Source: Mucilaginibacter sp. KACC 22773 (GTDB lineage Bacteria > Bacteroidota > Bacteroidia > Sphingobacteriales > Sphingobacteriaceae). Taken from it: a DNA stretch of 64,000 nt. Under the pieces are notes generated by a model. That model did no database searches. It was not told the DNA's origin and saw only the letters and a program-made list of their open reading frames with translations. The position numbers and the translations under genes are program-made. The stretch covers positions 7,192,001 through 7,256,000 of the forward strand of contig NZ_CP117883.1 of assembly GCF_028736215.1 (NCBI RefSeq). The letters run 5' to 3'. Of the stretch, positions 18,791 to 27,305 are shown one piece after another (within the stretch, counting starts at the first letter, position 1; each line of letters opens with the position of its first letter).

Positions 18791-18981
18791 TTATATTCAA
18801 TTGTAATAAGTAATGGCCCTCCAATATAACTATTAAGAGCTTATTGTTAAATAAAATAGTAAAGCAATAAGTTAAAAAGTTGAGTAAATGGTATTGCGAT
18901 CAATTCACAGGAAACTTTATACTTGCCAATTGACGCCTTTATACATAAAATACCTATTTTAGGCACACAAATACCAACAGT

Positions 18982-19500
18982 ATGCTCAACTCCCGTTTTA
19001 AAGCCATAAGGCTTATAGTTTTAATTGTGTTTGCAGGCGCTATCGGCAGCAATTTATCAGCACAAACCAAACCTGCAGCTACAACAGCAAAACCTGAAGC
19101 TGCCGCGAAAACACCAACAGCAGCAGGAATTATAGCGCCCACAACTCTTATAGAAAAGTTTTTCAGGAGTTACGATAAAGAGAGCACCACAAAAGCGATG
19201 ATTGATATATTTAAAACCAATCCGCTTATTGACTCCAACAGCCTGGTTAAGCTTATTTCAAAAATAGATACTACCCGAAGCCTTATCGGCGCTTATACTG
19301 GCAAAGATCTGATCGTTCAGCGCAAAGCATCCAATAGCCTTATATTATACAGCTACCTGGTAAAACATCAAAACCAACCGCTGCGGTTTACATTTATGTT
19401 TTACAAGCCTAAAAACGAATGGGTAATTTATCGCCTGTATTTTGACGATTCGGTAAGCAGTGAGTTGGAGCAATCGGCAAAAATTACAGCTAAACCGTAG
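18982..19500 (+). CDS. Exported protein of unknown function with Ala/Pro/Lys-rich linker
   Basis: A 172-residue protein. The signal peptide (about 1-28, ending L-S-A-Q) is followed by a low-complexity linker (TKPAATTAKPEAAAKTP, about 29-50) and a compact alpha+beta domain of about 115 residues ('LIEKFFRSYDKESTTKAMIDIFKTN ... FTFMFYKPKNEWVIYRLYFDD'). The domain resembles small NTF2-like or DUF4878-like periplasmic modules, but no diagnostic motif is seen. It lies divergent from the TPR gene (about 190 bp) and convergent with the oxidoreductase gene. Confidence 0.6.
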   Translation: MLNSRFKAIRLIVLIVFAGAIGSNLSAQTKPAATTAKPEAAAKTPTAAGIIAPTTLIEKFFRSYDKESTTKAMIDIFKTNPLIDSNSLVKLISKIDTTRSLIGAYTGKDLIVQRKASNSLILYSYLVKHQNQPLRFTFMFYKPKNEWVIYRLYFDDSVSSELEQSAKITAKP

Positions 19501-19557
19501 AAGCTTAAAGCAAAAAGCACAAGGCCGAAAGCGATTTGGCAAAATGTTAGCTTTTTG

Positions 19558-20253
19558 CTAATCGCTATACCTGTCGTTTCGCCAGGGATAGGCCGTGTTT
19601 GAATAGCCGCGATCTTCCCAGAAACCTAATTTGTTTTCGGTTAAAAACTCAATTCGTTTTATCCACTTTGAGCCCTTCCAGGCATAAAGCTGGGGTGTAA
19701 TCATGCGTACCGGGCCTCCGTGTTCTATCGGCAAGGGCTGGCCCTCAAAAGTATGCACCAATAAAACATCAGGTTTAAGGGCTTCTTCCAAAGATATATT
19801 TGTGCTATACGTATCGTATCCGTAGCACATAATATGCGTGGCATTTTCTTTAGGGTGCACCAATGCTGCAATATCAAGCAGGCTTACACCCTTCCATGGC
19901 ATATTTAATTTTGACCAGGTGGTTACACAATGAAAATCGGAGGTGTCTTTGGTTTGGGGTAAATCTAAAAACTGTTTCCAGGTAAGCTTAACCGGGTTGT
20001 CAACTGCGCCATCAATAGTCAGCCTCCATTTTTCGGTTGGTATATTGGGTTGGTACCCCAAATCAAGCACAGGCCATTTAACAGTAACCGTTTGACCTAT
20101 GGGGATAGCCGGCATGCCATGCCTGTTTGGTGCGCCGGTACCGCGGGGTTTGTCGTCGGCTACCGATGGGGTAAGCTTCATCTTTTCCTCAAACCGGGCT
20201 TTAAGCTTCATGCGGGCCTCAATAATACGATCGAGTTTTTCTGGTTCGTCCAT
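19558..20253 (-). CDS. Molybdopterin-dependent oxidoreductase, sulfite-oxidase/MsrP fold
   Basis: A 231-residue protein with the oxidoreductase molybdopterin-binding fold. The molybdenum-ligating Cys is in 'DFHCVTTWSKLNMPWKG', and the pterin-binding segments 'IMCYGYDTYSTNISLEEAL' and 'EHGGPVRMITPQLYAWKGSKWIKRIEFL' are in place. The open frame extends to an ATG at 20322, but that codon lies inside the prfA terminator hairpin. The ATG at 20253 (MDEPEKLDRI) is therefore the likely start. No Tat or Sec signal remains, unlike MsrP, which suggests a cytoplasmic enzyme; no heme or membrane partner gene is adjacent. The physiological substrate is unknown. Confidence 0.85.
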   Translation of the reverse strand: MDEPEKLDRIIEARMKLKARFEEKMKLTPSVADDKPRGTGAPNRHGMPAIPIGQTVTVKWPVLDLGYQPNIPTEKWRLTIDGAVDNPVKLTWKQFLDLPQTKDTSDFHCVTTWSKLNMPWKGVSLLDIAALVHPKENATHIMCYGYDTYSTNISLEEALKPDVLLVHTFEGQPLPIEHGGPVRMITPQLYAWKGSKWIKRIEFLTENKLGFWEDRGYSNTAYPWRNDRYSD

Positions 20254-20307
20254 AGTTGTAGTGTTTACTAAAGATAGCGAAAAGCCCAAAAGGTTCAACA
20301 AAAAAAG

Positions 20308-20338
20308 AAAGGCCTTTAGCATATTGCTAAAAGCCTTT
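20308..20338 (-). terminator. Intrinsic terminator of prfA
   Basis: Stem AAAGGCCTTTAGCA (20308-20321)/TGCTAAAAGCCTTT (20325-20338) with one mismatch and a 3-nt loop. On the minus strand it is followed by CTTTTTTTG. It overlaps the ATG at 20322 and so argues against that codon as a start. Confidence 0.85.
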
Positions 20339-20339
20339 T

Positions 20340-20392
20340 GATATGATGTAAGGCAAACCTTTTGCCTTTGACCTTTCTCCTTTAACCTTAAA
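20340..20392. repeat. CCTTT/ACCTT word repeat between prfA and the oxidoreductase
   Basis: Words CCTTTTGCCTTT, GACCTTTCTCC and TTTAACCTT are repeated in tandem. A related block (CCTTTTACCTTTCACCC, TTAACCTTTCCCC) occurs at 28127-28155. Confidence 0.45.
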
Positions 20393-21461
20393 CTACGGTT
20401 CCTTCTTTCAGTTTCTCGGCATTTTCTGCAAACTGTAAAGCTTCCATTATCTCCTGTAAGTCGCCGTTTAATACGCCGGGCAGGTTGTATATGGTAAGCC
20501 CGATGCGGTGCTCTGTTAAGCGGCCCTGCGGGTAGTTGTAGGTACGTACCTTGGCCGACCTGTCGCCGGTTGATACCATGGTTTTGCGCTTTTTGGATGT
20601 TTCTTCCAGGTGCTTTTGCAGCTCCATTTCGTACACGCGTGAGCGTAATACCTGTAATGCTTTATCGTAGTTTTTTAATTGCGATTTTTGGTCCTGGCAC
20701 TGCGCCACAATACCGGTAGGCAAGTGGGTTAACCTTACGGCCGAGTAGGTAGTATTTACCGATTGACCGCCCGGGCCCGATGCGCAGAACAAATCCTTGC
20801 GGATATCGCTAACCTGCAGGTCGATATCAAACTCATCAACCTCGGGCAATACCACAACCGATGCGGCCGAAGTGTGTACCCTGCCCTGGGTTTCAGTATC
20901 AGGAACGCGTTGAACCCGATGTACGCCCGATTCATATTTTAGGGTACCGTAGGCGTCTTCGGCTATTACGTTAAATACAATTTCCTTGTAGCCGCCGCTG
21001 GTGCCTTCGGTATAATCAACCAGTTCGGTTTTCCAGCCGCGTTTTTCGCAATAGCGCATGTACATGCGGTAAAGGTCGCCGGCAAATAAAGCAGCTTCGT
21101 CGCCACCGGTACCGCCACGAATTTCTACCATTGCGTTTTTGCTATCTTCAGGATCTTTAGGGATCAGCATCAGGCGGATGGATTCTTCCATCTCTTCCTG
21201 TTTGCCCAATAACTCATCCAGTTCCATTTTGGCCATTTCACGAAACTCTTCGTCTTTTTCGGTAGCCAAAATCTCTTTATTGCTATCAATATTGCTCATA
21301 ATGTTACGGTATATGTTATACTCGTCAACAATTTTAGCAAGGTCTTTATATTCTTTATTCAGCTGGGCATAGCGTTTCATATCCTGCATTACTTCAGGAT
21401 TGCTTAATTCGCCTTCAACGGTTTTCCAGCGTTGAAATATCAGTTCTAATTTCTCTAACAT
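20388..21461 (-). CDS. prfA: Peptide chain release factor 1
   Basis: A 357-residue class I release factor for UAA/UAG. The GGQ motif that triggers peptide release is in 'CASGPGGQSVNTTYSAVRLTH'. The C-terminal 'TGDRSAKVRTYNYPQGRLTEHRIGLTIYNL' is the RF1/RF2 signature, and length and the lack of a programmed frameshift fit RF1. The ATG at 21461 (MLEKLELIF) is preferred over one five codons upstream. It has its own strong terminator. RF1 in this position is a single housekeeping gene with no visible partner such as prmC. Confidence 0.95.
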   Translation of the reverse strand: MLEKLELIFQRWKTVEGELSNPEVMQDMKRYAQLNKEYKDLAKIVDEYNIYRNIMSNIDSNKEILATEKDEEFREMAKMELDELLGKQEEMEESIRLMLIPKDPEDSKNAMVEIRGGTGGDEAALFAGDLYRMYMRYCEKRGWKTELVDYTEGTSGGYKEIVFNVIAEDAYGTLKYESGVHRVQRVPDTETQGRVHTSAASVVVLPEVDEFDIDLQVSDIRKDLFCASGPGGQSVNTTYSAVRLTHLPTGIVAQCQDQKSQLKNYDKALQVLRSRVYEMELQKHLEETSKKRKTMVSTGDRSAKVRTYNYPQGRLTEHRIGLTIYNLPGVLNGDLQEIMEALQFAENAEKLKEGTVV

Positions 21462-21694
21462 ATTCGGTGTATTCAAAAGCTAATCAAAGCAGCTTTGCTT
21501 GATGATGGTCCGGCTACAAAAGGCGTTACGTTTCGGTCGGTTTACAGGCTTGCTTCAAAAAACGCACAAAAATACGTATTTTCGGGGATATATTATTTCA
21601 GCGGATTGTAAGTTGTTTTGGCCGCTATTTATGTAACTTTAATTTAAAACCTAATAAGGGTTAAAGCTGTTACTCAATAAAAAACAACCACATT

Positions 21695-21919
21695 ATGCCA
21701 CTTCCAGAAAACCCCAACCTTGATGATAACCAGGACGAAAAAGATCCAGGCAACGAATACGAACAAAACGAAGGCCAGGACACCGGTAACGAACGTTTAG
21801 ATAAAGACGTTGCAGATATTGCTGCTTTAGAAGCTGCCACCCGTGCATCCGAATCGGCATTTACCTTAAATGTAGAAGACGGCTTAACGCCCGACGTTGA
21901 TGAGGACGAAGAAGAATAA
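21695..21919 (+). CDS. Small, highly acidic protein of unknown function
   Basis: A 74-residue protein, very rich in Asp and Glu (ends EDEEE), with no Cys, no signal peptide and no membrane segment. The central part 'RLDKDVADIAALEAATRASESAFTL' may form one helix. Small acidic proteins of this kind are conserved in Sphingobacteriaceae, but I know of no assigned role. It has a sensible ATG and stop, sits alone upstream of a word-repeat region, and its codon use matches neighbours, so it is probably real. Confidence 0.6.
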   Translation: MPLPENPNLDDNQDEKDPGNEYEQNEGQDTGNERLDKDVADIAALEAATRASESAFTLNVEDGLTPDVDEDEEE

Positions 21920-22112
21920 GCATTCGAATTACTGCAGGTGCTTCACCAATAAGATCGAATTTAAATAAGAACGAATACTTGCAGGGTGTTTAGCAATTGT
22001 ATCGAATTTCACAAATTTTGATTTGGCCCCTGTTTGTGAAATTAGTGTCCTTAATTTTAAATCGCCAGGTTGGTATTCGTGCTATTTCGAAACATTCGTG
22101 AAATTAGTGTTT
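21920..22112. repeat. Intergenic repeat built from TTCGTGAAATTAGTG / CGAATTTCAC words
   Basis: Words GAATTTCACAAATTT, TGTGAAATTAGTG and TTCGTGAAATTAGTG are arranged in both orientations and can form an imperfect hairpin. Related blocks lie at 33425-33475 and 48205-48300. No gene seen. Confidence 0.6.
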
Positions 22113-22114
22113 AT

Positions 22115-22459
22115 ATGAAAAAACTGATATTAACCGCTTTGATGGCAACTGCGTTAGCAGGCACGGTAAAAGCGCAAAATAAATTCAACGCTGCCGATTT
22201 TAAGGCAGGTCTGGGCAAAACCGGCACGTTATGCGATACCGTTTACTCGCTCAAAATAGTAAGCGATACACTTACCCTGATTAACATGGGCGGTATCTAT
22301 CCGCATCAAAAATACACCATCGCCATAAAGGGGAATAAGGTGACCTTAGACCTCCCTAATATTAAACGCAAAGCGATTTGTGTTACCGGCGTTTTCGAAA
22401 TGTTTAAAGATCAACCCGAAGTAGTAGTTAGCCGCGCGGAACAATTTGAAGTGCATTAG
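22115..22459 (+). CDS. Small secreted OB-fold-like protein
   Basis: A 114-residue protein from the ATG at 22115: signal peptide (MKKLILTALMATALAGTVKAQ, about 21 residues) and a compact beta-rich domain. 'ICVTGVFEMFKDQPEVVV' near the end is the type of strand-turn seen in secreted bacterial OB-fold proteins, and 'LTLINMGGIYPHQKYTIAIKG' fits such a fold. Fifteen further codons upstream (to 22070) are open but overlap the repeat block and do not look like a signal peptide. Function unknown; one Cys pair (C64/C93 region) could form a disulfide. Confidence 0.6.
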   Translation: MKKLILTALMATALAGTVKAQNKFNAADFKAGLGKTGTLCDTVYSLKIVSDTLTLINMGGIYPHQKYTIAIKGNKVTLDLPNIKRKAICVTGVFEMFKDQPEVVVSRAEQFEVH

Positions 22460-22498
22460 TGCAAGAATCAAGAGTTAAAAAAAAGCATGCGGAAAAAA

Positions 22499-23413
22499 TT
22501 ACCGGTTAAGCTTATTTCTTCGGTAGGCTGCAGGCGTTTGCCCGGTTTTTAATTTAAATATACGGTTAAAGGCCGCTTCTGATTGATAACCCACGTTTGC
22601 CGCTATTTGGGCCACATTGTTCTTATCCATCAGTAACAACTTTTGAGCTTGCCTTATGCGCCAGTTGGTAAGGTAGCTTAGCGGCGTTTCGTACACTAAT
22701 TTTTTAAATTGGTTAAAGAAAACGGACCGCGACATCCCCACCTCCTGTGCAAGAGAATCCAGCGTCCAATTGTTTTGAGGCGAGTCCTGCATTAGTGTCA
22801 GCGCCTTGCTGATCCTCGGGTTGTTTAATGCCGAAAGAAAACCACTTTGGGGCGCGTCCTGTTCTAAATACGCCCTGATGATATTCACGAACATAATTTC
22901 GGATAAGCACTTTAGCATTACCCTGCTCCCCGGTTTTTCGTTATTGAGTTCGTTCAGCATTAACTGTGCAACCTGCTTTACCAGCAGTTGATTTTCGGTT
23001 ACATATTGCCTGATATGGATAACCGCCGGCAAATCTTTTAAAAAGGGATGTAGGGCCCGGTAATCAAATTCAAAATGGCCCGCTATTAGGGTGGTTACAT
23101 CGCCCCCTGTATTAAAAACAGGTATACCCGCTCTGCGGGCCTTCACAAATTCCGGCGACGGGATACGCAAACTTGTAGGTTTATCGGCTATCCAATGGGC
23201 GCTGCCATGAGGCACAAATACAAGGTCGCCTTCGTCCATTTCTATGATACGGCCGTCGGGTGTGCCAATGCTGCAACTGCCGCTCACCAACCGCCAGAAT
23301 TGCGAATTATCGTCTTTAATAATATCCAGCCCCCATGGGGCCGAAAGCGGGATTTTGCTGTAAACAACACTCCGCAGGCTGGTTGCATCTAATATTGTAC
23401 TTAAAGCGTCCAT
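22499..23413 (-). CDS. AraC-family transcriptional regulator with cupin-type sensor domain
   Basis: A 304-residue regulator. The N-terminal half (about 15-190) is an AraC-binding cupin of the AraC_binding_2/Cupin_6 type, with 'GSCSIGTPDGRIIEMDEGDLVFVPHGSAHWIADKP' and the family-typical 'SGGDVTTLIAG' region. The C-terminal half (about 205-300) carries two helix-turn-helix units; 'AQIAANVGYQSEAAFNRIFKLKTGQTPAAYRR' is the signature of the second. It is divergent from a SnoaL-like gene with 94 bp between, so it probably controls that gene. TATATTTG on the minus strand (23441-23434) is a good -7 box for its own promoter. The ligand is unknown. Confidence 0.92.
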   Translation of the reverse strand: MDALSTILDATSLRSVVYSKIPLSAPWGLDIIKDDNSQFWRLVSGSCSIGTPDGRIIEMDEGDLVFVPHGSAHWIADKPTSLRIPSPEFVKARRAGIPVFNTGGDVTTLIAGHFEFDYRALHPFLKDLPAVIHIRQYVTENQLLVKQVAQLMLNELNNEKPGSRVMLKCLSEIMFVNIIRAYLEQDAPQSGFLSALNNPRISKALTLMQDSPQNNWTLDSLAQEVGMSRSVFFNQFKKLVYETPLSYLTNWRIRQAQKLLLMDKNNVAQIAANVGYQSEAAFNRIFKLKTGQTPAAYRRNKLNR

Positions 23414-23433
23414 TGTAAATTGATACGATTAAG

Positions 23434-23486
23434 CAAATATATAGCACTATTTAATACTTTTAGTATTATTCGGCGGGTTAATTTTG
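23434..23486. promoter_or_regulatory. Divergent -7 boxes between the AraC-type regulator and the SnoaL-like gene
   Basis: TATATTTG on the minus strand (23441-23434) points to the regulator. TAATTTTG on the plus strand (23479-23486) lies 21 nt before the SnoaL-like ATG. Both match TAnnTTTG; the -33 elements are weak, as expected for activator-dependent promoters. Confidence 0.55.
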
Positions 23487-23507
23487 TATTATCAAAATCA
23501 GAAAAAA

Positions 23508-23873
23508 ATGACAACACAGGAATTAGCGGATTGCTACAATGAACTTTTTCAACAACGGAAAGTAACAGAAATTTACCAACAGTTGTATAGTGCCGACATT
23601 GTTTGTACCGAACCGGAACACGCTTTGGCAATGGGCGTGCCCACCATTACTATGGGTATTGAGGCTGTTTTGGCAAAATCAAAAGCCAGGCAGGAACTTA
23701 TAGCCGAAGTACACAGCTTTTTTTGCAGCCGGCCGGTGGTGGGCGGCAACTTTTTTAGCACGGCCATGGGCCGGGATATGACGCTGAAAAATGGCCAAAG
23801 GCTACAATTAGCAGAGATAGCCGTTTTTGGTGTAAAAGACGATAAGATAATAACCGAAACGTTTTTCTATTAA
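23508..23873 (+). CDS. SnoaL-like / NTF2-fold small protein
   Basis: A 121-residue protein starting MTTQELADCYNELFQQ. The pattern (helical start, 'IYQQLYSADIVCTEPE', strand-rich C-terminal 'LQLAEIAVFGVKDDKIITETFFY') is that of SnoaL-like polyketide-cyclase/NTF2-fold proteins, often small enzymes or ligand binders. The ATG at 23508 is chosen over an earlier in-frame codon because the -7 box TAATTTTG lies between them. Expression is probably set by the divergent AraC-type regulator. It ends before a strong bidirectional terminator. Confidence 0.75.
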   Translation: MTTQELADCYNELFQQRKVTEIYQQLYSADIVCTEPEHALAMGVPTITMGIEAVLAKSKARQELIAEVHSFFCSRPVVGGNFFSTAMGRDMTLKNGQRLQLAEIAVFGVKDDKIITETFFY

Positions 23874-23922
23874 ATCGCCATATTATCCGCGCCAGGCCGC
23901 CAGCCACATTTGAGTTTTAAAT

Positions 23923-23962
23923 AAAAAAGGGATGTCTCAAACTAATGAAACATCCCTTTTTT
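23923..23962 (+). terminator. Bidirectional intrinsic terminator
   Basis: AAAAAAGGGATGT (23923-23935) pairs with ACATCCCTTTTTT (23950-23962), and the stem extends inward by TCA/TGA after one mismatch. It lies between convergent genes. Confidence 0.88.
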
Positions 23963-23969
23963 ATTTTTT

Positions 23970-24035
23970 ATTCTGTGTTGATTCTTGGCTCTTCTTAATA
24001 TTCTGTCTTGATTCTTGACTCTAACCTCTTGAATC
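23970..24035. repeat. TTGATTCTTGACTCT word repeat
   Basis: Direct copies 'ttgattcttggctcttctt' and 'cttgattcttgactctaac', followed by 'ctcttgaatc'. Same word family as at 22463, 34067, 36292 and 36718-36815. Confidence 0.55.
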
Positions 24036-24040
24036 TATTT

Positions 24041-24793
24041 TTAAAACTCTTTATATAAACCAAAAATGGCCTGTCCCTCGGTCATAGCCTGGTTAGTAAC
24101 CGTACGGCCAAGTACCAGCGTACGGTCGGTATAAGTGATTTTTGGCCCGGCGGAGTTAACATAATTAGCTTTCAGGAACAGGCCCCATCCTGCGCCGGTA
24201 TTTAAGCGGATAGCCGCGCTGCCTCCGTAGGCAAAAGCAAATTTTGTTGAACTGTGTTGCAAAAACTCGCCGCTTTGCGCGTCAACACCCTGTATCTGCA
24301 CAGCAACGGTAGGTGTGGCAATGCTTTTGATGGCACCGGCTGATGCCCTGAAGTCGAACGAAAATGCATGCCATACAACGGTGTATTGTGGGCCTAATAA
24401 TATGTTAAGGCTGCGGTAGCGTTTGTTGGCAGTAACTATCGATCCATCGGCTACGTAGCTATCTGTATAACCCTGCGAAATCTTTTGATCGTCATCATAA
24501 ACAAGGTTACCCTGGTCCTGGTAAGTTACGGTATATCCCAATGCTGCGCGCTTGAAAAAGTAATGTGCACCATCTAAAGAATATACTAAACCCTTTTTTG
24601 CAAAACCCGATTTGTTGTTGCTGTAATCAGTTGATTTAAAATCGCCATAAGGCCTCGACTGGCCAAATCCCAGGCTTAAATAACTTTTAGATTTTTCGGA
24701 AACCGTTTCGTCATCCTGCACATCCTGCGCCTTTGATTTAAATGCCATCAGCATAAAAAAAGCTGCAGCCAATAATGTAAAAGTTTGTTTCAT
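24041..24793 (-). CDS. Outer-membrane beta-barrel protein (porin-like)
   Basis: A 250-residue protein with a signal peptide (about 1-22, ending S-K-A-Q) and a mature part of alternating hydrophobic/polar strands with aromatic girdles ('YLSLGFGQSRPYGDF', 'HYFFKRAALGYTVTYQDQG', 'FAFAYGGSAAIRLNTGAGWGLFLKANYV') that ends in an aromatic residue (YKEF), as barrel proteins usually do. About eight strands fit the length. It is probably an outer-membrane structural or ligand-binding barrel; no substrate is implied. Single gene between a bidirectional terminator and a 323-bp gap. Confidence 0.8.
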   Translation of the reverse strand: MKQTFTLLAAAFFMLMAFKSKAQDVQDDETVSEKSKSYLSLGFGQSRPYGDFKSTDYSNNKSGFAKKGLVYSLDGAHYFFKRAALGYTVTYQDQGNLVYDDDQKISQGYTDSYVADGSIVTANKRYRSLNILLGPQYTVVWHAFSFDFRASAGAIKSIATPTVAVQIQGVDAQSGEFLQHSSTKFAFAYGGSAAIRLNTGAGWGLFLKANYVNSAGPKITYTDRTLVLGRTVTNQAMTEGQAIFGLYKEF

Positions 24794-25116
24794 GTTGTAA
24801 TAGTCCTAATAAAATAAATCTGGTTTGCCAAAACCTTGCTTATTTGGTTTAGCAAACGCCTAAAAAAATGCATTATTATCGCTAACGGCGCTTATGTTAA
24901 AAAAACAGGCCTCAGCAGATAATATACATGCCATATCTGCGCAAACGCGGTTAAGGCAACGGCTACAGTCGCTTTTAGTTACAGGGCGCTAATATAGCTT
25001 GCCCCGGTCAATTAAACAGCAGCAAAGGGCAAAATTAACAACTTTTAACCTTTAATGGCCTAAATCATTTGTGCCCGTGTTGTGCAAATTACTATCTTTA
25101 GTTCCCTGTAATTTAA
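24794..25116. other. Divergent intergenic region without recognised genes
   Basis: 323 bp between the barrel gene and the S9 peptidase. AT-rich near both starts. TATCTTTA (25092-25099 region), just before the peptidase start, is a one-mismatch -7 box. No open frame with coding character and no clear RNA structure was seen. Confidence 0.4.
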
Positions 25117-27240
25117 ATGGAGATGAAAAGAACACCCTGCTTACTTGCATTAGCTGTTTTATTTTACAGCTATTCCCACGCGCAACAAATGACTATTAAA
25201 ACACTACCATACCCCAAAACAAAAAAGGTTGATACCGTTGATACATACTTTGGTACCCCGGTGCCCGACCCCTACCGCTGGCTGGAAAACGACCAGGCTC
25301 CGGATACAAAGGCCTGGGTAAAAGAAGAAAATAAAGTTACACAGGATTACCTGAAACAGATACCCTATCGTGAAGACATCCGCAAACGCCTTGAAACATT
25401 GTGGAATTACGAGAAATACAGCGCTCCATTTAAAGAGGGACAGTACACTTATTTTTATAAAAACGACGGCCTGCAAAGCCAGGCGGTTTTATACAGGCAA
25501 ATTGGCGATAGCGGCAAGCCCGAGGTGTTTTTAGATCCCAATAAATTTTCGGCCGATGGAACTACATCTTTACAGGGTATCGATTTTACCAAAGACGGCG
25601 ACCTGGCGGCCTACCAGATCTCGGAAGGCGGATCAGACTGGCGCAAGGTTATTGTGATAAAAACCAGCGACAAAAGTGTGGTTGGCGATACCCTTATCGA
25701 TGTAAAATTTAGCGGCCTTGCCTGGAAAGGTACCGATGGCTTTTATTACAGCAGCTATGATAAGCCTAAAGCCGGCAGCCAGCTGTCGGGCTTAACGCAG
25801 TACCATAAATTATTTTACCACAAACTGGGCACGCCGCAAAGTACCGATAAGCTGATATTTGGAGGCGAAAAAACCAAACGCCGTTACATTGGCGCTTACC
25901 TTACCGAAGACGAACGCTTTTTGGTGATAACCGCAGCCACATCAACCACCGGCAATGAGTTGTACATCCAGGATTTGAGTAAGGCCGGTAGCCCTATAGT
26001 TACCGTTGTTGATAATTTTGACAACCAGCACAGTGTATTGGACAATGTGGGCAGCAAGCTGTATATCCTAACCAACATTTATTCGCCAAATTTTAAAATA
26101 GTTACCGTTGATGCCGCAACGCCCGGCATAACCCATTGGAAAGATTTGATACCCGAAACCAAAAATGTGTTATCAGCCAGTACCGCCGGGGGCAAAATTT
26201 TTGCCGAATACCTTAAAGATGCCACCTCTTTTGTGCAACAGTACAGCATGGATGGCAAGCTGGAACGAACCATCACCCTCCCATCAGTTGGAACTGCGGG
26301 TGGCTTTGCCGCCAAAAAAGAAGAAAAGGAAACCTATTATACTTTTACCAGCTACATATACCCGCCAACTATTTTTAAGCTGGATATAGCCACCGGGCAA
26401 TCAAGTATTTACAAAAAATCGGGCGTGCAGTTTGATCCCGAACAGTACGAATCGAAACAGGTGTTTTACGCGTCGAAGGATAAAACCAAAATCCCGATGA
26501 TTATCACCTATAAAAAAGGTATGGTGCTAAATGGCCAGAACCCTTTAATGTTATATGCCTACGGCGGTTTCGGAGTGAGTTTAACACCGGCATTCAGCAC
26601 ATCGAACATTATACTTTTAGAACATGGCGGCATTTACGCTGTGCCAAATTTGCGCGGCGGCGGCGAGTACGGCGAAACCTGGCATAAAAAGGGTATCAAA
26701 ATGAAAAAACAAAACGTTTTTGACGATTTTATTGCCGCTGCCGAATACCTTATAAAAAACAAATACACGTCTAAAGAGCACCTGGCGGTATCCGGCGGTT
26801 CAAATGGAGGCCTGCTCATCGGCGCAATGCTTACCCAGCGGCCTGATTTGTTTAAGGTAGCATTCCCGGCCGTAGGCGTTATGGATATGCTGCGTTACAA
26901 TAAGTTTACAGCCGGAGCGGGCTGGAGCTATGATTATGGCACAGCAGAAGATTCGAAGGAAATGTTTGAATACCTGTACAAATACTCGCCATACCATGCC
27001 CTTACACCGCGTGAATACCCGGCAACAATGGTTACCACAGCCGACCATGACGACCGCGTTGTACCTGCTCATTCCTTTAAGTTTGGTTCGCGGCTACAGG
27101 AGTACCAAAAAGGCGCCGAGCCGGTACTTATTCGCATTGAAACCAACGCCGGTCATGGCGCAGGCCAATCCACCGCCCAGGTAATAAGCGGCCAGGTTGA
27201 TAAATGGGCCTTTATGTTTTGGAATATGGGGGTTCATTAG
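25117..27240 (+). CDS. Prolyl oligopeptidase family serine peptidase (S9A), exported
   Basis: A 707-residue enzyme: signal peptide (about 1-23, ending S-H-A-Q), N-terminal latch, seven-bladed beta-propeller (about 95-440) and C-terminal alpha/beta-hydrolase domain. The nucleophile is Ser562 in 'SGGSNGGLL', the Asp lies in 'TADHDDRVVP' and the His in 'ETNAGHGAG', the normal S9A order. 'VPDPYRWLEND' near the start is also a family signature. It cleaves short peptides after proline in the periplasm. Met3 (25123) is an alternative start. The next gene, a GDSL hydrolase, is 65 bp away and may be co-transcribed. Confidence 0.95.
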   Translation: MEMKRTPCLLALAVLFYSYSHAQQMTIKTLPYPKTKKVDTVDTYFGTPVPDPYRWLENDQAPDTKAWVKEENKVTQDYLKQIPYREDIRKRLETLWNYEKYSAPFKEGQYTYFYKNDGLQSQAVLYRQIGDSGKPEVFLDPNKFSADGTTSLQGIDFTKDGDLAAYQISEGGSDWRKVIVIKTSDKSVVGDTLIDVKFSGLAWKGTDGFYYSSYDKPKAGSQLSGLTQYHKLFYHKLGTPQSTDKLIFGGEKTKRRYIGAYLTEDERFLVITAATSTTGNELYIQDLSKAGSPIVTVVDNFDNQHSVLDNVGSKLYILTNIYSPNFKIVTVDAATPGITHWKDLIPETKNVLSASTAGGKIFAEYLKDATSFVQQYSMDGKLERTITLPSVGTAGGFAAKKEEKETYYTFTSYIYPPTIFKLDIATGQSSIYKKSGVQFDPEQYESKQVFYASKDKTKIPMIITYKKGMVLNGQNPLMLYAYGGFGVSLTPAFSTSNIILLEHGGIYAVPNLRGGGEYGETWHKKGIKMKKQNVFDDFIAAAEYLIKNKYTSKEHLAVSGGSNGGLLIGAMLTQRPDLFKVAFPAVGVMDMLRYNKFTAGAGWSYDYGTAEDSKEMFEYLYKYSPYHALTPREYPATMVTTADHDDRVVPAHSFKFGSRLQEYQKGAEPVLIRIETNAGHGAGQSTAQVISGQVDKWAFMFWNMGVH

Positions 27241-27305
27241 TTCACTTGTTCATTGGTTTATTGGTGAAGAGTTTGATATGAAAAGCATTTTAGTTGTTGG
27301 GTAAC

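Noticed and set aside
27278..27304. 8-codon leader peptide MKSILVVG before the GDSL hydrolase
   Set aside because: Short, without regulatory features or rare codons; likely chance.
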